Shown in pieces: positions 1 through 5,066 of a stretch of 9,878 bases of DNA. This DNA is from an uncultured Bacilli bacterium (GTDB taxonomy: Bacteria; Bacillota_I; Bacilli_A; RF39; UBA660). The stretch spans positions 1 to 9,878 of the forward strand of contig CANQNZ010000041.1 in NCBI GenBank assembly GCA_947625365.1. The letters run 5' to 3'. The notes beneath the pieces are model-generated. The model was not told the origin of the DNA and ran no database searches. It was given only the letters and a program-made list of their open reading frames with translations. The first letter of the stretch is position 1. Every line of letters starts with the position of its first letter. Both the position numbers and the translations under genes were made by a program.

Positions 1-401
1 TTTATTGATTTTCCTCCAACAGTAATTCCTTCTAAAACTACTTGAGTTTCTCTAAGCGTCAAAGTATTTCCTTCTATACCATTACTATTATAAGTCCATT
101 CCAAATTAATTTTTTCTTGTAGAGTTCTAAGTGTATCTTTTGGTATAGGTCTTTTATTATCAAGTTCTTTTTTTAAATTGTCTACTTCATCAAAAAAATT
201 ATCTGGTAAATTAATAATAAAATCATTGTGGTCTGGTTTTAAAATTCTTTTATCAACTGGTTTTAGTGCATTAGTTGGAATATTCCAACTATTTCCATTT
301 TTGACTGCACCTTCTATTCTTCCCTCTTTTAATAATTTTCTTATTCTTCTTTCACTAATATTCCATTTTAGAACAGCTTCTTTTGTAGTCATAAATTCCA
401 T
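1..401 (-). CDS. HTH-Fic family protein, N-terminal 133 residues (3' end outside window)
   Basis: The gene runs off the left edge, so only the N-terminus is visible. Residues 4-50 (MTTKEAVLKWNISERRIRKL...) look like a small excisionase/MerR-type helix-turn-helix, ending in a basic, Trp-containing wing (NGNSWNIP, 37-42). Residues 90-130 match the start of a Fic domain protein. They carry SNGIEG (S106-G111), which fits the class II Fic inhibitory-helix motif [S/T]xxxE[G/N]. In that family the Glu blocks productive ATP binding until relieved, and the Fic core then transfers AMP (or a related group) to a protein target. The catalytic HPFxxGNGR loop would lie beyond the window, so activity cannot be judged. 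ATG at 401 is chosen because AAAGGTG lies 6 nt upstream. A Met at 392 is in frame but less well placed. The gene has its own promoter, and its target is unknown. Confidence 0.85.
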   Translation of the reverse strand, partial: MEFMTTKEAVLKWNISERRIRKLLKEGRIEGAVKNGNSWNIPTNALKPVDKRILKPDHNDFIINLPDNFFDEVDNLKKELDNKRPIPKDTLRTLQEKINLEWTYNSNGIEGNTLTLRETQVVLEGITVGGKSI

Positions 402-421
402 AGATATCACCTTTCGACGTG

Positions 422-450
422 ATTATACCGCAAACGGTATCTTAAGTCAA
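422..450 (-). promoter_or_regulatory. Consensus promoter of the HTH-Fic gene
   Basis: Read on the minus strand, TTGACT (450-445), a 17-bp spacer and TATAAT (427-422) form a near-perfect vegetative sigma-70/SigA promoter. The expected transcription start is near 415, only about 14 nt from the ATG at 401, so the leader holds little more than the Shine-Dalgarno sequence. Confidence 0.85.
425..440. promoter_or_regulatory. Inverted-repeat operator candidate in the fic promoter
   Basis: ATACCG-CAAA-CGGTAT is a perfect 6+4+6 inverted repeat. It covers part of the spacer and four bases of the -10 box of the fic promoter, so a dimer bound here would block RNA polymerase. It is GC-richer than its surroundings, which argues against chance. 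The obvious candidate binder is the HTH at the N-terminus of the Fic protein itself, but that is inference. Confidence 0.6.
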
Positions 451-570
451 CAACTTTAATCCTTTTTATTTATTTCTTGAGTTGATTTAAAGTTATGTAA
501 AATTTGAAAAAGCGTATCACGTATATAAATTTCTCGTATCTGTTTTTAGCGTACATTTCTTGTTTTTTTC

Positions 571-611
571 AAAAAAATAAAAAAATGTCAACATACTTTA
601 TTCGTTAACAT
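571..611 (-). terminator. Intrinsic terminator after secA
   Basis: On the minus strand, AUGUUAAC (611-604) pairs with GUUGACAU (592-585) in an 8-bp stem with one G-U pair and an 11-nt loop. TTTTTTTATTTTTTT follows. It lies about 30 nt beyond the secA stop. The stem is weak, but the U-tract is long. The rest of the 451-642 gap shows nothing beyond AT-rich sequence and a T7-C-A7 run (563-577). Confidence 0.65.
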
Positions 612-642
612 CTTTTTTAATTTCTAATTTTTTTTGTTTATC

Positions 643-3129
643 TTACTTTCCACAACAATTTTTATACTTTTTACCACTGCCACATGGACATGGCTCATTC
701 CTACCAACCTTTTTTACACGTTTAGGACTAGCTTTAGCTTTCGTTTTACCATCATTAGCTAACATCTTTTCTGGTTGTTTTCTTTCAGTATTTTGTCTTA
801 CTTCAGCATTCATCATGTAAATAGCTATTTTGGCATCAATGTTATCAAGCATGCGGTCAAAAATTTCATATCCTTCCATGGCGTAAGCTTGTAGCGGATT
901 AGTTTGGCCATAACCACGCAGACCAATAGCCTCTCTTAAATGTTCCATTGAACTAATATGTTCAATCCAAGCATCATCAATAACACGTAAAGAAATAGCT
1001 CTTTCAAATTCATTAGTTATCTCTTTAGGTAATTCTTTTATTTTATCTTCATATTCTTTAATTACTAAATCAGATAAATAATCAACGATTTCTTCATTTG
1101 TTTTACCTTTTATATCTTTAACATCAATATTGTTTTTAGTTAAATTAACATTAAAGTAATCAGTAATTTTATCTAAGTCATCTTCGGTTAAATAACCTTC
1201 TGGTTCAATATGGGATGAAATCAAGCCAGAAATATTTATTTTAAATGTTTCTAAAATACGAGCATGAATATCTTCGTTATCTAAAATTTCATTACGACGA
1301 GTATAAATTATATCTCTTTGCTCATTCATAATATCGTCATAATCAAGTAAGCTTTTACGCATATCGAAGTTATTGCCTTCCACTTTCTTTTGCGCAGATT
1401 CAATACTTTTAGTAAACGTTTTAGAACGAATAGCTTGGTCATCTGTAATTCCTAAACTTTGTAGCATATTTTTAATTTTATCAGTACCAAAACGACGCAT
1501 TAAATCATCTTCAAATGACACAAAGAATTGACTCATACCAGGGTCACCTTGACGACCAGCACGACCACGCAACTGATTATCAATACGACGAGATTCATGA
1601 CGCTCTGTACCTATAACACAAAGTCCACCAAGTTCGACAACTCCTTCGCCTAACTTAATATCGGTTCCACGACCTGCCATGTTTGTGGCAATAGTAATAG
1701 CTCCTTTTTGACCTGCTTTCGCAATAATTTCTGCTTCACGTTCATGGTTTTTGGCATTTAAAACTTCGTGCTTTAATCCTTCTTTTTTAAGTAAAGCGCT
1801 TAAATGTTCATTGCTTTCTACTGATATAGTACCAACTAGAATTGGTTGGCCTGTTTGATGAATTTCTTTTATTGTTTTAACAATTGCTTTATATTTACCT
1901 TTTTCATTAGAATAAACAAGGTCAGCTAAATCCTCACGAATTACTGGTTTATTAGTAGGAATTTGAATAACATACATGTTATAGATATTTCTAAATTCTT
2001 CTTCCTCAGTTTTAGCAGTTCCGGTCATACCAGATAATTTATTATACATTCTAAATAAATTCTGGAAAGTAATTGTTGCTAAAGTTTTAGTTTCTTCATT
2101 TATTGTAACATGTTCTTTAGCTTCAATGGCTTGATGAAGACCATCACTAAATTGACGTCCATGCATTAAACGTCCTGTAAATTGGTCCACGATAATTACT
2201 GCATCGTTTTCCACTACATAATCAATATCCTTTTTAAAACCATAATTTGCTTTTAAAGCTTGATTAATATGATGAACTAAAACCGCATTGTCTAAATCAT
2301 ATAAATTTTTAAGTCTGAAGATTTTTTCAACTTTTTCACTACCAATTTCTGATAAAGAAACATTTTTAGTTTTAACATCGACTACATAATCTTCTTCTTG
2401 TAGTGATTTTACGGCTCTATCCGCTTGCTCATATAAGTTCTTAGCATCAAATTTTCCACCAGAAATAATAAGTGGTGTACGAGCCTCATCAATTAAAATA
2501 GAGTCAACTTCATCGACAATACAGAAGTTAAGAGGTCTTTGTACTCTATCTTCTTTACGGATAACCATATTATCTCTTAAATAGTCAAAACCAACTTCAT
2601 TATTAGTTGAATAAACAATATCACAATCATAAACTTCTTTTTTCTCTTTAGGAGAAAGTTCTCTTAAATTTAATCCTACAGTTAAACCTAAAAATTTAAA
2701 TATTTCTCCCATCCACTCAGAGTCACGTTTAGCTAAGAATTCATTAACAGTAATTATGTGGACACCTTTGCCAGTTAAAGCATTCAAATAAGCAGGCATT
2801 GTCTCTGTTAATGTCTTTCCTTCACCAGTTTTCATTTCGGCTATATTACCAAAGTGAATAGCTAATCCCCCTATTATTTGTACATAATAAGGTTTTTCTC
2901 CGATTAATCTAAAGGCTGCTTCTCTTACAGTCGCAAATGCTTCCACTGCTAAATTATCTAAAGTTTCACCTTTATCTAATCTTTTTCTAAATTCTTCGGT
3001 CTTAGCTTGTAATTTCTTATCTGATAATTTTGAATATTCTTCATCTAAGTCCATTACTTTATCAGCTATTCCTTCAAACCTTTTTAATTCTTTATATTCT
3101 GAGTCAATTAATTTTCTAAAAAATCCCAT
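643..3129 (-). CDS. secA: Preprotein translocase ATPase SecA
   Basis: SecA is the cytoplasmic motor that pushes unfolded secretory proteins through SecYEG by ATP hydrolysis. This copy has 828 residues, normal for the family. The Walker A motif MKTGEGKT is at 99-106 and the DEAD-type motif II VDEVDSILIDEARTP at about 205-219. Further on come the preprotein-binding and second nucleotide-binding regions, with GTDIKLG and QLRGRAGRQGDPG. The C-terminus is a zinc-binding tail, CxCx8CC (C814, C816, C825, C826), which contacts SecB or ribosomes in other bacteria. The frame stays open 16 codons upstream, but ATG at 3129 is preferred because GGAGGAG lies 4-7 nt before it and MGFFRKL matches SecA N-termini. 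It follows hpf, as in many Bacillota. The usual next gene, prfB, is absent on this side. Confidence 0.98.
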   Translation of the reverse strand: MGFFRKLIDSEYKELKRFEGIADKVMDLDEEYSKLSDKKLQAKTEEFRKRLDKGETLDNLAVEAFATVREAAFRLIGEKPYYVQIIGGLAIHFGNIAEMKTGEGKTLTETMPAYLNALTGKGVHIITVNEFLAKRDSEWMGEIFKFLGLTVGLNLRELSPKEKKEVYDCDIVYSTNNEVGFDYLRDNMVIRKEDRVQRPLNFCIVDEVDSILIDEARTPLIISGGKFDAKNLYEQADRAVKSLQEEDYVVDVKTKNVSLSEIGSEKVEKIFRLKNLYDLDNAVLVHHINQALKANYGFKKDIDYVVENDAVIIVDQFTGRLMHGRQFSDGLHQAIEAKEHVTINEETKTLATITFQNLFRMYNKLSGMTGTAKTEEEEFRNIYNMYVIQIPTNKPVIREDLADLVYSNEKGKYKAIVKTIKEIHQTGQPILVGTISVESNEHLSALLKKEGLKHEVLNAKNHEREAEIIAKAGQKGAITIATNMAGRGTDIKLGEGVVELGGLCVIGTERHESRRIDNQLRGRAGRQGDPGMSQFFVSFEDDLMRRFGTDKIKNMLQSLGITDDQAIRSKTFTKSIESAQKKVEGNNFDMRKSLLDYDDIMNEQRDIIYTRRNEILDNEDIHARILETFKINISGLISSHIEPEGYLTEDDLDKITDYFNVNLTKNNIDVKDIKGKTNEEIVDYLSDLVIKEYEDKIKELPKEITNEFERAISLRVIDDAWIEHISSMEHLREAIGLRGYGQTNPLQAYAMEGYEIFDRMLDNIDAKIAIYMMNAEVRQNTERKQPEKMLANDGKTKAKASPKRVKKVGRNEPCPCGSGKKYKNCCGK

Positions 3130-3148
3130 ATGCACTCCTCCAAACAGT

Positions 3149-3177
3149 ATTCTATCATAAATAAAAAGAGTTTTCAC
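3149..3177 (-). promoter_or_regulatory. Candidate secA promoter (extended -10)
   Basis: On the minus strand, GTGAAA (3177-3172), 17 bp, then TAGAAT (3154-3149) preceded by TGA, an extended -10. The predicted start is near 3142, right beside the GGAGG ribosome site, giving a leader of about 13 nt. The -35 overlaps the hairpin that ends hpf. Both boxes are moderate matches. Confidence 0.45.
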
Positions 3178-3182
3178 TCTTT
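3159..3182 (-). terminator. Small hairpin after hpf (terminator or attenuator)
   Basis: AAAGAGT-GAAA-ACTCTTT (minus strand, 3182-3165) is a perfect 7-bp stem with a GAAA tetraloop, followed by TTATTT. It includes part of the hpf stop codon. The interrupted U-tract suggests partial termination, so some secA transcription may still come from hpf. Confidence 0.5.
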
Positions 3183-3711
3183 ATTTCATATTTATTAGTC
3201 CATAATGGCCATCTTTTCGTTTATAAACAACCGAAATACATTCTTCCTTTATGTTCTTGAAAGCAAAAAAGTCATGATTGATAAGTTCCATTTGTAAAAT
3301 TGCTTCTTCTTCATCCATTGGTTTTGATTCCACATTTTTTCTTTTAACTATCTTTTCTTCGTTTTCTTTTTCGTCGCTTTCATAATTAAATACAAAATCA
3401 ACAGTATCTAAATTCTTATATTTATTATTAAGTCTAGTTTTATTTTTTCTTATTTGTCTTTCTAATTTATCAACAACTAAATCTGTAGCTGCATATAAAT
3501 CTTTATGTGACTCTTCTGCTCTTAAAGTAAAGCGATGTGTTGGAACAGTTACTTCAATAATTTGCTCCACTCCTTTAATACGTACTTTAACAAAAGCTTC
3601 TAATTCATCACTATTTTCAAAATAACGATTCAAGCGTTCTAACTTGCTTTCTATATATTCTTTAATAGCTGGTGTAATCTCTACTTTTTCACCACGGATA
3701 TTAAGTTTCAT
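3181..3711 (-). CDS. hpf: Long-form ribosome hibernation promoting factor
   Basis: Long HPF binds the 30S decoding region and joins two 70S ribosomes into inactive 100S dimers in stationary phase or stress. The protein has 176 residues. An N-terminal S30AE domain (about 1-100) starts MKLNIRGEKVEITPAIKEYIE and carries the basic stretch KLERQIRKNKTRL. A charged linker (about 110-130) leads to the C-terminal dimerisation domain (about 131-176; MDEEEAILQMELINHDFFAF ... VVYKRKDGHYGLI). This two-domain form is typical of Bacillota; short HPF/YfiA lacks the tail. ATG at 3711 follows GGAAGGTGG by 7 nt. The hpf-secA order is conserved in the phylum. Here a small hairpin and a candidate promoter lie between the two genes, so they may be partly uncoupled. 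Confidence 0.96.
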   Translation of the reverse strand: MKLNIRGEKVEITPAIKEYIESKLERLNRYFENSDELEAFVKVRIKGVEQIIEVTVPTHRFTLRAEESHKDLYAATDLVVDKLERQIRKNKTRLNNKYKNLDTVDFVFNYESDEKENEEKIVKRKNVESKPMDEEEAILQMELINHDFFAFKNIKEECISVVYKRKDGHYGLINMK

Positions 3712-3733
3712 TAATATACCACCTTCCTATTAA

Positions 3734-3742
3734 ATTATATCA
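3734..3742 (-). promoter_or_regulatory. Extended -10 promoter of hpf
   Basis: TGATATAAT on the minus strand is a perfect TATAAT with the TGn extension. No good -35 is visible; the corresponding bases fall in the csp terminator. The start would be near 3727, about 16 nt before the ATG, just ahead of GGAAGGTGG. Confidence 0.6.
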
Positions 3743-3750
3743 TTAGTTTT

Positions 3751-3775
3751 AAAAAAAAACTACTAAATAGTAGTT
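3751..3775 (-). terminator. Intrinsic terminator of csp, overlapping its 3' end
   Basis: AACTACT-ATTT-AGTAGTT (minus strand, 3775-3758) is a perfect 7-bp stem with a 4-nt loop, followed by a run of T. The hairpin starts inside the last codons of csp and contains its TAG stop, so the terminator is partly coding. Confidence 0.85.
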
Positions 3776-3975
3776 AATTGTACTTCGGTTACCTCTTGTG
3801 CTTGTAACCCTTTTGAAGTTTCAATAAGTTTAAAATCAACGATGTCTCCTTCTTTTAAAGTCTTATATCCATCTTTAACTATGGCAGAGTAATGCACAAA
3901 AATATCTTCTAAATCATTGTATTTAATGAATCCAAAACCTTTTTCGGCATTAAACCATTTGACTTTACCTCTCAT
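3763..3975 (-). CDS. csp: Cold-shock domain protein (CspA family)
   Basis: This small single-stranded nucleic-acid-binding protein melts RNA structure and aids translation, commonly at low temperature. Its 70 residues form one OB-fold cold-shock domain. It has MRGKVKWFNAEKGFGFI with RNP1 (KGFGFI) and DIFVHYSAI as RNP2, then the usual LKEGDIVDFKLIETSKGLQA end. ATG at 3975 is preferred. An in-frame GTG at 3984 would add three residues, but GAGGTG sits 8 nt before the ATG and would overlap the GTG. The gene is monocistronic, with its own promoter and a terminator built into the end of the gene. The predicted leader is about 44 nt, too short for the long cold-sensing leader of E. coli cspA, so there is no visible sign that this copy is cold-induced. 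Confidence 0.96.
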   Translation of the reverse strand: MRGKVKWFNAEKGFGFIKYNDLEDIFVHYSAIVKDGYKTLKEGDIVDFKLIETSKGLQAQEVTEVQLTTI

Positions 3976-4025
3976 TACTATCACACCTCACCTTCCAATT
4001 ACAACTACAAATTACTTCTACTAAT

Positions 4026-4054
4026 AATATAATTGTTACTACTGAAGATTTCAA
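4026..4054 (-). promoter_or_regulatory. csp promoter
   Basis: On the minus strand, TTGAAA (4054-4049), a 17-bp spacer and TATATT (4031-4026). Each hexamer differs from consensus by one base. The predicted start is near 4019, 44 nt before the ATG. It lies in the 312-bp gap shared with the divergent agrB gene. Confidence 0.7.
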
Positions 4055-4141
4055 CGAAAATCGTTCGACAAAATTCGCCCTTACCTTCTTTTACAGTAAC
4101 ATGGAGAATTTTACCAAAATTATAAAAGCATGATTAAAATA

Positions 4142-4180
4142 TTGTCTGAAAATATCATTATTTTGTCTAAAAAAGTCTAT
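4142..4180 (+). promoter_or_regulatory. Direct repeats, probable AgrA (LytTR) binding site
   Basis: TTGTCTGAAAA (4142-4152) and TTGTCTAAAAA (4163-4173) match at 10 of 11 positions and begin exactly 21 bp apart. A third GTCTA unit starts 10 bp later (4175) and abuts the TTGACA box at 4181. LytTR regulators such as AgrA bind paired 9-bp direct repeats separated by 12 bp (a 21-bp period) just upstream of the -35. The half-sites resemble the general LytTR pattern with GTC in place of GTT. Assignment to the AgrA in this window is inference from spacing and position. Confidence 0.55.
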
Positions 4181-4210
4181 TTGACAAATAATACGATATT
4201 TCGGAATAAA
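4181..4210 (+). promoter_or_regulatory. Distal agrBD promoter candidate
   Basis: TTGACA (4181-4186) is a perfect -35. The best -10 is AATAAA (4205-4210; 4 of 6) at an 18-bp spacing. A strong -35 with a poor, over-spaced -10 suits activator dependence. It would give a leader of about 80 nt before agrB, longer than at any other gene here. Confidence 0.4.
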
Positions 4211-4218
4211 CATACCTA

Positions 4219-4234
4219 TTTAAATGCATTTAAA
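4219..4234. repeat. 16-bp perfect palindrome upstream of agrB
   Basis: TTTAAATGCATTTAAA reads the same on both strands with no central gap. It lies between the two candidate agrBD promoters and could be an operator. AT-rich DNA makes palindromes easier by chance, so a role is unproven. Confidence 0.4.
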
Positions 4235-4263
4235 ACAACTTTTAATTTTTAATTATTATTTTT

Positions 4264-4272
4264 TGATAAAAT
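4264..4272 (+). promoter_or_regulatory. Proximal agrBD promoter candidate (extended -10)
   Basis: TGATAAAAT fits a TGn-extended -10 (TAAAAT, 5 of 6). The start would be near 4279, 18 nt before the agrB ATG, matching the very short leaders of neighbouring genes. No clear -35 is present (TAATTT-like). Confidence 0.4.
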
Positions 4273-4296
4273 TTCATTGTAGTTAGTAGGGATAAA

Positions 4297-4899
4297 ATGA
4301 AACAAAAGTTTTTAGATTATGCCATGAAGGTAATTAAGAATAACAATCAGTTTGATGAAATTAAATTAGCAGAGTTAAAATATGGCCTAGAAGCATTTTA
4401 TATGTTAGCAACGAAAATGTTAGTATTTTGCTTAATCGCTTTAGTTTTTAACGTTTTTAAAGAATTTTTAATTTTTTTACTATTTTATACACCTTTGAGA
4501 GGGTTTGGATTTGGGTTTCATGCCAATAATAGCCTCGAGTGTTGGCTAATTAGTTTACCTATATTTCTTTTTATACCTCTTATTATAAAATTCTTTACTA
4601 TTCCTCTTTGGATTGCCCAGGTTATTATTACTTTATCAATTATTATTTTCTTAATTTTCTCTCCTGCAGATACTAAAAACAAACCACTTATTAACTATAA
4701 AAAAAGAATGATTAATAAAACAATAGTTGTTATTACAGGAGTGTTATATTTATTATCAACTATATTCGTTACTAATAATCATATAATTTTAGCCATGACT
4801 TTCGCTTGCTTGTGGCAAGCTATGTGTGTAAATCCTTTACTATATAAATTATTCAAACAACCATTTAATAACTATAAAAATTATTTAAATGAGGTTTAA
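4297..4899 (+). CDS. agrB: AgrB-like autoinducer peptide processing protease
   Basis: AgrB is a membrane cysteine endopeptidase that trims the C-terminal tail of AgrD and forms the cyclic (thio)lactone. This protein has 200 residues (family about 190-210) and several hydrophobic segments (about 38-66, 83-125, 140-175). The catalytic pair is H75 and C82 in RGFGFGFHANNSLECW. This matches the family pattern R...GG.H(x6)C and the seven-residue His-Cys spacing of S. aureus AgrB (H77/C84). The usual GG before the His is GF here. The start has only a modest ribosome site (TAGGGA). agrD follows 49 nt downstream on the same strand. The gene is probably under AgrA control through repeats at 4142-4180. 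Confidence 0.93.
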   Translation: MKQKFLDYAMKVIKNNNQFDEIKLAELKYGLEAFYMLATKMLVFCLIALVFNVFKEFLIFLLFYTPLRGFGFGFHANNSLECWLISLPIFLFIPLIIKFFTIPLWIAQVIITLSIIIFLIFSPADTKNKPLINYKKRMINKTIVVITGVLYLLSTIFVTNNHIILAMTFACLWQAMCVNPLLYKLFKQPFNNYKNYLNEV

Positions 4900-4948
4900 A
4901 TTTTTTAATATATTTAAACAAAATAAAATGCAGAAAGGAGGTATTAGA

Positions 4949-5065
4949 ATGTTATCTACAATTTTAACTGCTATTGGATCAGTATGCTCTACTGCTGTAA
5001 CTAGCTTTACATGGTTATGGAGTGCTGATGAACCAAAAGATTGCCCTAAATCTTTACTTAAATAA
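4949..5065 (+). CDS. agrD: AgrD-like cyclic autoinducer pre-peptide (38 aa)
   Basis: This short ORF has an excellent ribosome site (AAAGGAGG, 7 nt before the ATG). An in-frame ATG at 4928 lacks one. The peptide has the three AgrD parts: an amphipathic leader (MLSTILTAIGSVCSTAV), an aromatic core (TSFTWLWSA, 18-26) and an acidic/Pro tail (DEPKDCPKSLLK, 27-38). The tail resembles S. aureus DEVEVPKEL and clostridial QPEEPKSL. It would be processed by AgrB and sensed by AgrC. Two features are odd. No Cys or Ser lies five residues before the tail, where the ring nucleophile is expected. The tail also has P-x-x-x-P where relatives have P-x-x-P, with an extra Cys (C32). S19 is the nearest plausible nucleophile and would give a larger lactone ring. 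Identity rests on position, size and composition. Confidence 0.85.
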   Translation: MLSTILTAIGSVCSTAVTSFTWLWSADEPKDCPKSLLK

Positions 5066-5066
5066 T

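Noticed and set aside
178..459. 93-codon plus-strand open frame
   Set aside because: It is antisense to the HTH-Fic gene, has no ribosome site and runs through the fic promoter; a shadow frame.
480..560. Repeated CGTATC/GCGTAT/GCGTAC words between fic and secA
   Set aside because: Short, irregularly spaced words with no consistent period or symmetry; no CRISPR or repeat element supported.
3130..3177. Sixteen extra N-terminal codons for SecA
   Set aside because: The strong GGAGGAG lies inside this extension and points to ATG 3129; family N-termini begin at MGFF.
4093..4101. ACAGTAACA, similar to the S. aureus AgrA half-site
   Set aside because: There is no partner repeat 21 bp to either side and it is about 80 bp from the nearest plus-strand -35; likely chance.
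4107..4121. AATTTT-ACC-AAAATT inverted repeat
   Set aside because: It is pure AT arms in AT-rich DNA; expected by chance and not aligned with any promoter.
3985..4296. Cold-shock leader or riboswitch in the csp-agrB gap
   Set aside because: The predicted csp leader is only about 44 nt, and no conserved riboswitch elements or large stems were seen on either strand.
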